Assembly: GCA_021399435.1 (NCBI GenBank)
Contig: JAJTUP010000101.1
Location: 62,001 to 126,000 of the forward strand
DNA from: Diaporthe sp. PMI_573
Lineage: Eukaryota > Ascomycota > Sordariomycetes > Diaporthales > Diaporthaceae
Direction of reading: 5' to 3'
DNA length: 64,000 nt
Position numbers and translations under genes: made by a program. Of this stretch, positions 10,676 through 22,069 are shown one piece after another. How positions within the stretch are numbered: the first letter of the stretch is position 1; each line of letters starts with the position of its first letter. The notes beneath the pieces are model-generated. The model saw only the letters and a list, made by a program, of their open reading frames with translations, was not told the DNA's origin and ran no database searches.

Positions 10676-11964
10676 GACTACCACAGTCTGCGTGTTGAAC
10701 CTATGACAGTCAAATATTAGTCTGGGACAGCAACTGCATGAACAGTAACGACGGCCCTAAATCCCGCCCTCCCAGGCTTTTGTTATAGGAGCAGCCTTGA
10801 CTCGAGGCCGTATGCAACGGCGAGAGGGTACGAGCAATGATGATGGGGGCGACAAGAAAGTTGTTCCGGGTAGCAATTTAGACCTGCCCGCCTGACAGAC
10901 CCAACGATACAGTCGTGTGCAAAACAGTGTCACTAGTTTGAACACCAGCACCCAGGGTCTTTTGCCGGCCGTAGGCGGCAAGTAGATGCCTGTCGTGTGA
11001 TGGTGCTGGCTGTGATCACCGCTTGCGGACCAGTATGCGTGTGAGCAAGCAGTGTGCGGGTCGCGTTGCTACGCAAGAGGATGAAAGGGAGTAGTTGACG
11101 CGAGGTGTGTTGGTGTTAAGTGAATGTGGCAGCGAACTGGAGGCGGAGCAATTGGGAGGTGCACGGAGCTCCAAGCTAGCACCTCACGTGCCCAGGGGCA
11201 ACAGTCAGGCCACTGGGTTAACACCGGCTCCAGGCTTGTGGATCTGTAGACGTAGTTACGTAAGCCGTTAGGCACCCGCCTTCGGCGGGCAACAAAACAC
11301 CGGCGTTTTGTCGCCTACAAATCGTTTGTTGGTGGTTTTCGTCGGATTCCGCGCACCCTTTTCTGACTAAGCACATTTTGCCCATGTGCCCGAATTTAAG
11401 TTCACTATGGGTTCGCCATACAAAAATCAACACTGACTACTATGCTATATCACGCGTGCTATTCCCAACCAAACGTCGGCACCAAATAAGCCAGAGATCG
11501 ACTTTCTGATGGTGTTTTCGTGCCCCTGCGACCATCTCGTCCTGCGTTTCTTTGCCGCAGTCGCCCTCGTCGTCGCTGTGTGGCGTTAGTGTGTGGCGAG
11601 AGTCGGGTTCTGGGCGGCCCGGGTGAGGAATTCGGTATTTGCTTCAGATAGCTTCGCCCAGCCACGCTGGGCTTCGGGGACTTCCTGAGGACCGTGATGG
11701 GTATGTCTGCCCTCCGTGATGACGAGCTTCCACTTGCCTGCCGTCTGTTTAGTCGTGTGGGCCATTCCTCGCCATCCGCAGTCGGCTTTGATCGTAGAAG
11801 TAGTGTTTTTCGTGGCGGCCGAAGGCCGCTGATCGCTAGCATCTGACTACATTTCTTAAGTTGATCACTGGTCACCCAAAGCCCTTCATACTTCGATCAG
11901 ACAGTATGGCATTCCTTTTCCGTCAGCACGTTCCTGTGTGGGGTCCCGGGGGTTAGTAGTCTTT
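10676..11964. other. No supported gene
   Basis: The probable upstream region of the coiled-coil pseudogene lies at 10676-10760. A minus-strand frame at 11459-11875 starts only at GTG, is arginine/serine rich and has no domain. A palindrome-like gcggccgaaggccgc occurs near 11813-11830. I see nothing else. Confidence 0.4.
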
Positions 11965-12225
11965 TCAAGCAGGCTGACTTGAAGGCCATTCTCCAAGTGT
12001 CCAGCATCCTATCTTCGGCAGCTGGAGCGGCACCTGCTGCACGTGCTTAACGGCGAGGATGGTTGAAATGAATCCATAGACCGCGTACACAGCTGTTGCG
12101 ACATACGCTATCGCGTAGTGAATGAGGTTCACGAGGTTGATCTTTTCACCGCCGAATGTCTGGGGAAAAGCCTAGATGTAGTCGGCTAGTAACCAGGCGA
12201 GGACAATGAACAGGAAATTGCACAT
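11965..12225 (-). pseudogene. Small membrane protein with one nonsense codon
   Basis: From the ATG at 12225 the minus strand encodes 17 residues beginning MCNFLFIVLAWLLADYI, then a TAG, and then 68 further residues in the same frame. That second part holds a second hydrophobic segment, 'IHYAIAYVATAVYAVYGFIS', before ending at TGA. Without the TAG the product would be an 86-residue protein with two membrane spans. The TAG fits CAG-to-TAG decay. It begins 15 bp after the stop of the cysteine-motif gene at 12241-12411 on the same strand, so the two may be exons of one gene or a closely spaced pair. No family is recognised. Confidence 0.5.
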
Positions 12226-12240
12226 TGCTGTACCCTTACT

Positions 12241-12411
12241 TCAATATGGTAGCGTTCCCTTTCCGTTGCAGATTGTGCAAGTGATCGTCGCCCAGCCGTG
12301 AAAAGTCAGGCACCTCCTCTTCAGATAGATGTCGTAGCCTAGATTGCAGTTCCCATTGGTGCATGCCTGCTCCTTGCTACCTCCGCAGTTCCAGCAGGTC
12401 GGGGCAGCCAT
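12241..12411 (-). CDS. 56-aa CXXCXGXG zinc-ribbon-like protein
   Basis: This short frame runs from the ATG at 12411 to the TGA at 12241 and encodes 56 residues. It begins MAAPTCWNCGGS and ends 'TCTICNGKGTLPY', so it has two CXXCXGX-type motifs like those of the DnaJ central zinc-binding domain. In between are CTNGNC and a degenerate third motif, CLTFHGWA, where CXXCXGWG would be expected. Eight cysteines remain. The lost fourth ligand (Cys to Phe) suggests slow decay or an altered zinc site. With only 56 residues it would be missed by common length cut-offs. It could act as a small zinc-binding chaperone-like peptide; this is inferred from the motif only. Transcript evidence is lacking. Confidence 0.5.
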   Translation of the reverse strand: MAAPTCWNCGGSKEQACTNGNCNLGYDIYLKRRCLTFHGWATITCTICNGKGTLPY

Positions 12412-13666
12412 TGTGAAATGGTGGGCCGAATAAAGAACAGTTGCTGTCGTTGATGATTTCCGAAATTGGTCTGGCTGAACTAAGTCTGCGCTGTAAAAAG
12501 GGTAATGAAATTCGCCTTCGATGTATGCTTATGCTTGTTGAATATCTCGCCCGAAATTGTGAACTATTACAAAAGCATGTTAGACAAAATATTGGGATCT
12601 TGGGGTTTCATATGCGCAAGGAAGCGTCTTCCACAAGCTGGTTTGACTAGTGGGGTTCTAAGACTCCAAAAGCCAGCCATCGCGTTGTGTTATAAGAGGT
12701 TATATCTTTACAGATATCAGAATGGGTTGCTAAGTTTTGCCCTGAGCTTACATTGTACTGTGATTGCTGTGCGATTTCGGTATTGCTGAGGATGGTTAAA
12801 AATAGCATGACAAGTCTGTCCCACAAGAGCCTTTAAATATATTGAGTATCGACTATCAATCACACACCTCAGCCCATCATGCTGCCTGAGATCTCACTAT
12901 GGGTTCAACACCAGAGGCTAGAACTGCACTGAGGTTGCTGCCCAAAGGCAATCATACTGAGCTTCTGCGCTCAGCCGGTACGTTGTCAGTGGCTGACTCC
13001 ATAACCGAACAGTGTAATACGGATACAGGATGCGACTAATGTGACGGGAAACATCTGTCTATATATTCGCACTGGGAACCAACAAGCAGATAAAATGGAA
13101 ATGGTCGCCTGCACTGGACACTCCTCTCTGTCTCACTGGCTATAGTAACTCATTCGCTTGCGTTCGACACACTCGCTAAATCACTGTTGTGCAGTCAACT
13201 CCAAGCTAGTGACTAACATATATAGTTATAAGCCTTGATGGGGCAGTACACAAGACAGTGAGGTGGTCTTCCAGGCTTGTAGGAGATTTTGGGGGTCGGG
13301 CCCGGATCTGCCGTTCGCAGTTTAGAAGTTTAGATGCCAGGGCAATTGTCCTACCACCTGCAGTCATTGCCCTGCCTACTCAGACTATCTACCTAGCCTC
13401 GTACCTGCACCATTGTGAAAAACATGGAGTAAGCGGTGGTCACATGAATCTCTAGCAGGAGAAATAAAAGTCGTGCTCTACTTCTCAACAGGGATTGACA
13501 TCAACACAATTTGCGAGACGCATAATAAAGCTTAGGTTCCAAGCGAGGCCACTGGTAAGAAGGAATTCAAACTCTGAGATAATTATGTATCTGACATTCA
13601 TTCTTCTTGCTCTCATGGATCGTGCCTGATTTTATTACAGCCAAAGGCACTATAAAAGCTGAAGAT
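12412..13666. other. No supported gene
   Basis: Open frames at 12441-12789 and 13258-13455 have no recognisable domain and no splice support. The stretch may hold the promoter of the small minus-strand gene at 12241-12411 and the 3' flank of the prolyl hydroxylase. Confidence 0.45.
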
Positions 13667-14602
13667 CTACTCGCCTCCCACGAGAGGAGCATCCAGGTAA
13701 TAGTAACTGAACATGTTCATACCAATTTTGACACCCGACTTGACCGGTAATCCAGCATGAATCACTCTTGGATCTCCTGTTCCATTTGGCAACATATTGT
13801 TCCAGAAGACAGCATTCCCCCGCTTCGGCTTGACCAAAAGGCCTGTGCCCTGGTCAGTTCTTGCGAACTTCTCGCCATCTGCATCGGCGGAGACTCCTCT
13901 TATTGCTGGAAAGTAAGTTTCACCGCCAGTGCAGTTGCCTTCTAGATACACGAAGATGGACCCGAGTCTGTTGTATGGTCTGAAGGGTCTTTCCTCGATA
14001 TAGGTCTCGTTTCTGGTCTCGCGGAACCAGTCCATATGCAAACGGAATCGCTCGCCACCTTCGTACTTGACAATCTGCAGCGGTTCGACGTCGATGTGTT
14101 GAATGTTGCCGAGGAAGGACTTCATTCTGTCGGAAAGACAGAGGGCGACTGGATCTTTCCAGGGTACCATCGCCGAGGAAGAAGTTCGGTAGTCTTTGTC
14201 GATGACCGATTTGAGATCTTTGTCGTAAACCCAAGATTGTTCGAACTCATTCTTACTTCAATAAGTAGTCAGCTGAGGCATGTAACGCTATACAGAACTG
14301 TAAGTGGCGAGCCGTGGCTGTACTTACGTGATGTTGAGTAGATGTTCTATCTCGTGCTCTTTGATGAAGTTGTTGAGGTAGATGACAGCAGGGTCGAACG
14401 ACAAAATCTCCGCGGTGTACTCGTGGGTACAGCTATACCCGGAGGCTATCGAATGCGAATGGGGCATTCCATGTTTCGTAGGCTGAGTGAATTCCCACAA
14501 TTTTTGTATGGGTTCTGTAGAGAGGAGCAAGCTCAAGTAGAGCAGCAAGGCAGGTAGGAATAGGTAAATGAAGGACTTTGACAATGTTTCCGTTATCGCC
14601 AT
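13667..14602 (-). CDS. Prolyl 4-hydroxylase, 2OG-Fe(II) oxygenase
   Basis: Two exons (14602-14328 and 14255-13667) joined by a 72-nt intron with GTAAGT donor, a CTGAC branch site and an AAG acceptor give a 287-residue protein. An N-terminal hydrophobic segment (about residues 11-28) should anchor it in the ER membrane. The catalytic domain follows with the iron ligands H165 and D167 (HMD motif), the distal histidine H258 and the 2-oxoglutarate lysine K268 in 'HAGLPVKSGVKIG'. All are present, so the enzyme should hydroxylate prolyl residues using Fe(II), 2-oxoglutarate and O2. The length fits fungal P4Hc proteins. The frame also stays open upstream to a GTG, but the ATG at 14602 is the natural start. 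Substrates are not predictable from sequence. Confidence 0.9.
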
Positions 14603-15419
14603 CTTTGGTGGAGGACAGTTGAAATCAACCGATGTAGACACTCAATTGGAATGAAGTGTGTTGAAAATGGAGTGATTTGAAGTGCTTTTCTGCCTGATTC
14701 ATGGTGGTTCAATCTTGGAAGACCGTAGGCTGATCGTCAAGACCCTGTGGAGGCAAACCGGACAATATTCCCTTATCACTGCGCCTTCAAGGGTCCTCGT
14801 ATCCGGGGCTGGCTGAATCAGGATCCCCTTTCTACGGTACATATCCTCGTATGCATTGTGTGTGAGTACTTACTTGTACATCCACCTTTGTCTGCATCAA
14901 TGTGGCACTTCGGCTAGCGTCGCCAAATTTCGGTCGAAAATTAAGCCGCCCACCACCTAGCTCCGACAACCTGGCTGTGGATTTGCGGCGGAGTGACTCC
15001 GTTTGATTTCCAATGCGGCACGGAAGAGCCAACCTGCATCTGCAGGGACATTTTCCAACCAGATAACAAATATCTGTTGTTGATTGGTGCAGGTCTTTCG
15101 CCACCAGAAATCTTGATTTGATGGCCTCAGTCTTTTACCAACAGTAGAGCCGTATGCCATACTGTGTGCGAGTAGCACCTCTCATCACTGCTTGGTTGCA
15201 TGAAGAGATATGATACCCCGGTATGCAGATTCCTCCGTTAGAACCCGGTTTCACCAGGATGAATTGAGGAAGTTATTCGATACTCGGAGTGATTATTAAT
15301 GTTGGCCTTGATACCGCCTGATAAACGCCGCTATGAGGGGTCATGAGTTGAGATGACGACTGCGTGTAGCCAGACAACTTTCGAGCCTCATCCTTCAATT
15401 TCCCGCAACAGATACGATT
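14603..15419. other. Intergenic, divergent promoter region
   Basis: This lies between two divergently transcribed genes, the prolyl hydroxylase leftward and the M3 peptidase rightward. Small frames here have no recognisable content. It presumably holds both promoters. Confidence 0.5.
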
Positions 15420-17797
15420 ATGTCTTCAAGAGCACCCCAGCCTTTGCCGCGAATGCTGGCAGCGGACGAAGTGATCCCTACAATGCAGCGCATCATCACT
15501 TGTCGAAAAGCAGTCCACAATTTGGTGTCCCGCAACGTGACGCCCGAGGCAGCCACATTCGCGAATGTTATCCAGCCTTGGCTAGAGGAGGAGGATCTCA
15601 ATCAGGGAGCCGAAGCTGTGATAGACATGTACCGCTACGCAGGTCAGGACCAAGAGAGCCGTGACGCAGCAGAGGAGGCGACTAGACTAATGTCCGAGTG
15701 TACCGCTCAAATTGCGATGAGAAACGACCTCTTTCTACTTGTCAAGGCTGTGGCTGATAAAGATGATTACCCTAACGAGGAGTGCGCGAAGGCGGTGCGG
15801 GATATGTTGCGCGGGTTCACTAATGTTGGGCATGGAAGGTTGAGTTCAGACCAGCTCGAAACGTTACTTGACACTCGGAAAGAAATCGACCGGCTTTGCC
15901 AGGAATTTAATCGCAACTTGAGAGAGAACACAGAGGGAGCCTGGTTTACACTCGCTGAACTTGAGGGCTTGTCCACGCAAGAGATGCAACTCCTTGCCGA
16001 AAAGAGCAAGGATCAGGTATACATCGACTTCGGCAAGCGCGCGGACAGGCTCCTTGTTCTGAGGCACGCCCACAGCCCCGCCACCAGGAAGAAGTTATAT
16101 CTTGGCAACGAGCAAAAGCTTTCAGAGAATATCGCCTTGTTCAGGAGGATTGTCCTCTTACGACACGACAATGCCCACCTGCTCGGTTTCAAGAGCCATG
16201 CTGAATTCAAGCTGCAAGAAAGAATTGCCACTTCAACTGAGTGGGTGGACGACATGTTGAATCGCATGCGTGAACAACTCCTGCCAGTAGGCCAGGGAGT
16301 GTTGGAGCAGCTCAAGGCTCTAAAGAAGACGCACCTGGTGGCAGATCCCCAACCGGGAGACGACGAGATATTTCCTTGGGACTTCCACTACTATATGCGA
16401 TTACTTGAGGACGACAAGCGGGTAGATCAAGAACTCATCTCGGAATACTTCCCACTTCGCAACACTGTGCTGAGAATGTTGGGACTCTTTGAATGTTTCC
16501 TTCAGCTACGTTTTCTGCCTATAGCGCTTGAAGAGCTGTCTGGCAAGGTTTGGCATGAGGATGTGGAAGCTTGGTCGGTTTGGGATGAGAGGACAGAGTT
16601 CTCAGGTGACTTCATTGGGTATCTGTTCTCTGATATCCTATACAGAAATGGAAAGTATAAAGGAAATCAGAATGTCAACCTGCAAGCTGTGAGTATTTTC
16701 ATTTCTCAACTCACTGATAGGTAACTGACGTTTTGAAAACAGTCGTATCTGAAACCTGACGGTAACAGAGTATTCCCAGCGACTATCTTAATGTGCAACT
16801 TCTCCCCGTCGGCTGTCACCGGCTGCGCTGTACTCAGGCACTCTGAAGTAGTGACTTTATTTCATGGTAATCTCAGAGCCCATATTATTTCGGTCTAGTC
16901 TTTTCTCTTCCTTAGTGCGGCGTCGCATACTAACAATTTTGGAATACTAGAGCTCGGCCACGGTATTCACGACCTGCTGTCCCGTACATCTCACACCCGG
17001 TACCATGCCTGGAGAGCACCGGCAGAGTTTTCTGAGGCTCTGAGCACATTGCTGGAGAATTGGTGTTGGAATAAGAGTGAGCTTAAAGAGATGAGCTGCC
17101 ACTATACAAGACTAGGTCCCAATTGCTTAGAAAGATGGAGGGCTCAGCACCCGGGGACAACTCCGCCTGCTGAGCAAATTCCGGGAGAGTTGCTGGATCA
17201 GCTAATCGAGAACCGAAATGTGAACAAAGCCTTTGGACTTCTTCAGCAGACGTAGGTTTAAGGACTTTTGCCAGCGTGAGAGAGATCTTTCTGACGGACA
17301 TCGCAGCACAGATTCAGTATTCGACATGGCAGTCCACAACCCTGCAACTCATGAGGCTCTCTTGCAGCTCGATGAAACAGGGCTTTACAATACTATCAAA
17401 GAAGAATTGACTCGACTGAGGAACCCTGAGCCGAGTACATGGGGGCCAGCCCACTGTCATTTTGGACATTTGATGTCCGGCTATGACGCTGGATACTTCT
17501 CGTATCTTAGGTATATACTCACCCCACTAGTTGAACAGTCACATTAAATGATCAGTGCTAAATAACACTAGTGCACAAATATTTGCAGCAGACTTCTACG
17601 AAACAGCATTCGCCGCCAATCCGCAGAGTCGGCAGACTTGGAACCGATATAGACAAGTGATTCTTGGGGCTGGTGGGAGCCGCGATGAGCTGAAGATGAT
17701 GGAAGAATTTCTCGGTCACAATCCGAGACCGGATGCTCTTGTGCGAAGTCTAGGACTCACCTGTACCATCCCTTCCCAGAGGATCAGTGAGGGATGA
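15420..17797 (+). CDS. M3-family zinc metallopeptidase (thimet oligopeptidase-like)
   Basis: Five exons (15420-16688, 16743-16866, 16951-17251, 17307-17510, 17572-17797) with introns of 54, 84, 55 and 61 nt keep phase throughout and encode 707 residues, the usual size for the family. The zinc site HELGH is at residues 464-468; its codons are split by the second intron, which has a perfect TACTAAC branch site. The third ligand E493 lies in 'APAEFSEALSTLLENW', 25 residues downstream as expected. The N-terminal helical half and 'LYLGNEQKLSENIALFRRI' match thimet oligopeptidase/saccharolysin-like enzymes. It should cleave short peptides, probably in the cytosol since no presequence is obvious. 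The frame has no damage. It sits in a GC-balanced island beside the prolyl hydroxylase. Confidence 0.93.
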
Positions 17798-19895
17798 GCC
17801 AAGACTTGACCGCAGTGTTCAAAGAAAGGGCACAGGAGAAGGTAGGATAGACTGCAATGCGACATTTATAACAGCTAGAGCCTCATAACGAGACATCCCG
17901 AAGCTGGGGTTCCGGCCGCGACATGTTGTGTCTTTCATGCAATATGGTTCTTTGCATTGCGCATGATGCATTGCTGTCAACTTGTAAGGAGCATAACCCC
18001 GAATTTGCATTTGCAGTATACTCGTCTGTAACGTAGTACTCTGAATGCGGTGGATTGAGATGCCAGGCACAATATTCCAGAAGTACATCGCGTTGCAGAA
18101 GTACATCGCGTTGCCGAAGTCAGCTATTTCGCCTGTTGGTCACGTTCCACAGGGCCCACCATGCGTAGTCCTTCTGAGGAAATCGCCTTCCCATGACGTC
18201 GTGCCTCTCAGCTACATGTGGGTGGATTCTCCAGGTCATGTCATCGCCACGTAGGATTGAGTTTCTGACATTAGGGCGAATCCACTACACTGGAGAGTGC
18301 TCCGATAAGAATGCAATGCATCTAGCAGGGGAATGCATGCCCACCCTCCCACCTAGCCAGGCAGACAGCTACTCGTGTCTTTCACGATTGACTAGGAGAG
18401 GCACAGCACACACTCGGGGACAAGGGTTGCGACAGCTTCAATGCCGATCTTTGAACTACAACGGAGTATTTCTCTGAGAAACGTAGACCGATACATCCGA
18501 ACACGAAGTGATCATCATCAGGGTGAGGAAGCAATACATCAAAAAGGCTACATTATTCTGTGGACAAAAGGACTTGGTCTATTTACTAGTCACACATCCC
18601 TGTAAGGGGCTACCGTTGGCCCTAACGAGTCCATCGGCTTGCCCAAGTGAGAAGGAGAAGACAACGGACTTCTGTTGAGACTTCCCGCGCTAACCTAGAG
18701 TACTGCAACGACGAGAATGAAAATAAGGCCGAAGGAGCATCGTGGCGAGCCCCTGCATATTCATCCTTATTCCCCGCCTCACCAAAACTACCAAGGCGTA
18801 CCCAACCCATGCAGAGGGATTTTTGATGATTCACGGGCATGGATTTCCGCGTCGTACTTCATCCACTCGGGATCGATGGATCTCGCCGCGGGCCATCCGG
18901 TTCGTCGTGTCCGACCAACAGAAGAGGCTTCACGTGGGGCCCTCTACCGGAGTATCTGATCCGTCCTGGGGGAAACCTTGTCATTTTGCCCCGAAGTCTG
19001 ACCCTTGAACCAACATGCTGGCTCGCATCAACAGGAGCCGACTCGAAGTGACCAATAGAGTATGCTTAATACGGGAAATCGAAGGTCTTATTGCATTTCT
19101 ATATATGTAAAGACTGTAAACCCGGCTAGATTGGTTAAGCTACAGACAGCGCTATACACAGATAGTTTATATAATAAAGAAAGAGTATTATCCTACCCTT
19201 CCGACTATCTAATTAGCCTAAAATAAGTTAATGTAGAAAAGAATATGCCTTAGATTGAGAAAACATAGTACAATAAGACTAGTAGATAGAGTCTTGCGGG
19301 CTTAAAAAGGGATTTATAGTGCTCCCATTATCTGCTATATTAGGCTGGGGCCTCTTTACTTGGTTAACTGTTAGATGTTATAAAGAAGGAGTTATACGTG
19401 GGCCCTACTCAAGACGGGGATTATCTTTGCCTTTTGATAAAGTACTTTTATATTTAGGGCTTGGCTTGGTCTTATCGAGTCTCTGGCAGACTAGAGCCCG
19501 CTGCAATATAGTAGGCTGTTATATATAGAAGCGTTTCTTTTAGAATAATGGCTAAGTATCTAGTTTCTAAGCTCTTTCTGTAAATCTAATAAAGTTGTCT
19601 TTGTTTAAACCAAATATACTTTCTAGTAGGTCTATAATCTAGGCCGGATGTCCTAAAACTACTGTGTTTTTACTGCTGCTGCCGGCATTATAATCTATCT
19701 TAATATATATATTGTAGAAGTTGGCGAGATAAATTAATATCTTTTATAGGCAGTCTGTGCTGGGGTTTTTAAGGGCATAAAACTTTCTAGTATATTAAGG
19801 GAATAGGGTACAATTAGGTTTAACAACTTTCTGGCTGATAGGGTTGTAGATAAGTAGAGTGTAAAATAGCAGGATTGGGTTCTTTAAGGAGCCAT
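17798..19895. other. Intergenic passing into AT-rich relic DNA
   Basis: 18.0-19.05 kb has several overlapping short frames without recognisable domains. It includes a direct duplication near 18080-18118, in which agtacatcgcgttgcagaa is followed by a second near-identical unit. From about 19.06 kb the sequence becomes AT-rich with many stops in all frames, consistent with a RIP-affected transposon relic of unknown class. Confidence 0.45.
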
Positions 19896-20300
19896 TTATA
19901 TGTACGGTTTTGATATTGCTGATCTCGGTTTGATTTTCCCTAATTTTGATTTAAAGTTTCCTGATCTTGGTTTGAAGTTCTCTGATCTTGGTTTAAAGCT
20001 TATTGATATCGGTCTTAAGGTTCCGACATTAGTTTTAAAAGTTTTAATATCGGTCTGAAGGGTTTTAATATTGTTCTTAAGGGTTCCGATATTAGTCTTA
20101 AGTGTTTCAACATTAGTCTTGAGGGTTTTGACATTAGTCTTAAGAGTTTTGACATTAGTTTTAAAGGTTTTAGTATCGGTTTTGATGTTATAAATGTTGT
20201 TCCTAATTGACGAGAACTCCTTTCTCAAACTGTTATCCTGTTTGCTGCGCAGGTCCGTATATTTGTTAAGAGTGAGGTAATGTAGACCAGTGGTCGCCAT
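19896..20300 (-). CDS. Heptad-repeat (coiled-coil) protein, 134 aa
   Basis: The frame starts at the ATG at 20300 (MATTGLHYLTLNKY) and ends at TAA at 19896. After a 30-residue head it is built almost wholly from seven-residue units such as KTLKTNV, KTLKTNI and KTFKTNV, with hydrophobic residues spaced 4-3, the pattern of a coiled coil. The last units change to NFKPRSG and NFKSKLG but keep the period of seven. Each unit corresponds to 21 nt of DNA. The upstream frame stays open to a GTG at 20357, but the ATG is preferred. The product may be a self-associating fibrous protein. The AT-rich context makes it possible that this is an open relic rather than an expressed gene. Confidence 0.45.
   Translation of the reverse strand: MATTGLHYLTLNKYTDLRSKQDNSLRKEFSSIRNNIYNIKTDTKTFKTNVKTLKTNVKTLKTNVETLKTNIGTLKNNIKTLQTDIKTFKTNVGTLRPISISFKPRSENFKPRSGNFKSKLGKIKPRSAISKPYI
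19915..20190 (-). repeat. 21-bp tandem repeat coding heptads
   Basis: About twelve imperfect 21-bp units run head to tail; a typical plus-strand unit reads ttttgacattagtcttaagag. The period is exact in codons, so the reading frame is kept. Divergence between units is mostly C/T or G/A. Confidence 0.75.
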
Positions 20301-21001
20301 ATTGATAGTAGCGTGGATTATAAGGGTCTTGTGCTGCCTGCAGGCAGTAAGTATCACCTGTCACGATGGTGTAGCTGTAGGCATCAGTTGTATCGCCGAT
20401 ACCCAGACCGGACTAAACTCCCAAGACGAAAAGTGGACAATATGGGATGATAAGAAGTAGTAGATCTAGGTGTAGTAGGGAGAAATGTGGGTGTTAATTG
20501 TGGGTGGGTCGTTGTTTTAAAGTCGGAAGTCAACCCAATAAGCTCCGGCGGGGTGCGAATAGGACATGGGCACTGTACATTGGCACGCCGAAAGACCGTT
20601 ACTGTACCCGTTCTGTGAGGTGTGTGGGACCCGTCCACGTGCGGATATAAAGTGCACGCAGGACCTCGGCACTCGGTGTCTGCAAGCACGGGCCAACTTC
20701 GTCTAAGAAGCGGGGCCCTGTGGGCAACACACACTTGGCAGGGGGGCGAAGTAGGATAAAATGGCGGGCCTCCCTGCTGTCTGCCCAGATGTTGAGATTT
20801 TCGTAAAAAACAAATAAGATACATCATCATTCGATTGTACAAAATGGACAAGCCGTCAGTTGCCTATGAGAGGAACAAGGGCAATAGCAGTCTCTATAAG
20901 ATTCCCGCTGGTGAGGGATAGCCCCTAGCCCCCCCCACCACCACCTTCTTTCTGATATCGAGCTGATTCGGGTAGAGATTCTTCGTCTCATATGCCAATT
21001 C
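20301..21001. other. No confirmed gene; 5' part of the next gene
   Basis: A minus-strand frame at 20384-20851 is proline/threonine rich and has no domain. At 20844 on the plus strand, ATGGACAAGCCG starts 22 open codons ending in a GTGAGG donor-like site. This could be the first exon of the gene that continues in the frame from 20948. Confidence 0.4.
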
Positions 21002-22069
21002 GTGCATGAAGGACATAACGACGATCCGGTCTACTTGCTTTACAAAGGGACGGAGTCGAACGCTCAAACTCAGAAGAGCACCACCATCGAACGTTCCCAT
21101 GCATGTGACGAGGCACGACTTGGGCACCGGAGTAGGACGGGCGGAGCGAATGGCTATCTCTGGTCCCTAATGCAGACGTCAGTGTTCGTACGGGACGAAG
21201 CACGAGCTCTTTATAGGAGCACAGCCTTCCACGTGATCCCTTTCAAAGACCTCCAACATTACCGAGACAGCCCTTTCTGCAAGCCGGGGCTTAGAGGTCC
21301 CCGCTGCGGCGTGTATATGGACTGCTGGGAACGCGGCAAGGACAAGGTCCCGGTCGATCAGCTGTTTGAATTTCAGCAGTGGCACGACCAACTTGTGCTT
21401 GTTGTCCCTATCCTGAACCCGTGGCTTGAGGAGGATTGTTGTTTCCGGACACAGCTGATCTCACAGCTCGTCGCACTTCGAGGCCGACCTTGGATGGGAG
21501 CGCTCCTTCAAGGCGCCAAGAAGCTCATCTCGTCGATCGAGGTCGACCGCTTTGGTGACATCTACCTCGTTCCGCAAGACCTCCCAGCAGCCCCGTCTGT
21601 ATACGATCACAACGTCCACGACTTCTTACGCCTCATCTCTCCATTGGCTGATTATTTTCGGGTGTCTGTCAATGTCTGCATCCAGGCCAAGTCTAAAGAC
21701 GCTCGCACTCGTGATCGACGCATCGAGGTCAGGAATCCCACCCACCGACAATGGATCAAGGGCTTCCAATCAGGGTATATCTCAGGCACACGATGCATAG
21801 ATGGGGAACTCGTTCTGCTCCCGAATCAGAGGTTTCGAGACGAGTGTAAAAGCTTCGCAGAGCTCAAAGTCAACTTGCATCTTTTGCGCAGAATGACTAA
21901 TACGAGGCTTTGGTTGAGGATTATGGACGGTGAATATGAGCCCCGACCAGGGATTATTAGAATGTTATGTATTTCGAGAACAATTGCAGACCCTAGCGTT
22001 TGCTGGAGGCATCGTGGAAAGTGCGGCAATGTTTTGACTGTTGAGTCAGCTGGAGGCACCTACACATAG
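21002..22069 (+). CDS. Uncharacterised protein with VRDEA-type core (F-box/2EXR-like)
   Basis: A long undamaged frame ends at the TAG at 22069. It is already open from about 20948 ('LLSDIELIRVEILRLI'), so 21002 (a GTG) is not the true start. The first in-frame ATG is at 21170, and a first exon near 20844 is possible. The segment 'SVFVRDEARALYRSTAFHV' resembles the NR.V..EA..VLY....F pattern that follows the N-terminal helix in fungal 2EXR and F-box-like proteins. The rest is a mixed alpha/beta protein without recognised motifs. Codon use is GC-balanced, unlike the relics on either side. The role may be in protein recruitment, but that is a family-level guess. Confidence 0.55.
   Translation: MHEGHNDDPVYLLYKGTESNAQTQKSTTIERSHACDEARLGHRSRTGGANGYLWSLMQTSVFVRDEARALYRSTAFHVIPFKDLQHYRDSPFCKPGLRGPRCGVYMDCWERGKDKVPVDQLFEFQQWHDQLVLVVPILNPWLEEDCCFRTQLISQLVALRGRPWMGALLQGAKKLISSIEVDRFGDIYLVPQDLPAAPSVYDHNVHDFLRLISPLADYFRVSVNVCIQAKSKDARTRDRRIEVRNPTHRQWIKGFQSGYISGTRCIDGELVLLPNQRFRDECKSFAELKVNLHLLRRMTNTRLWLRIMDGEYEPRPGIIRMLCISRTIADPSVCWRHRGKCGNVLTVESAGGTYT

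Noticed and set aside
20384..20851. Minus-strand frame of 155 codons
   Set aside because: Proline/threonine-rich without domain or splice support; it looks like a chance open frame.
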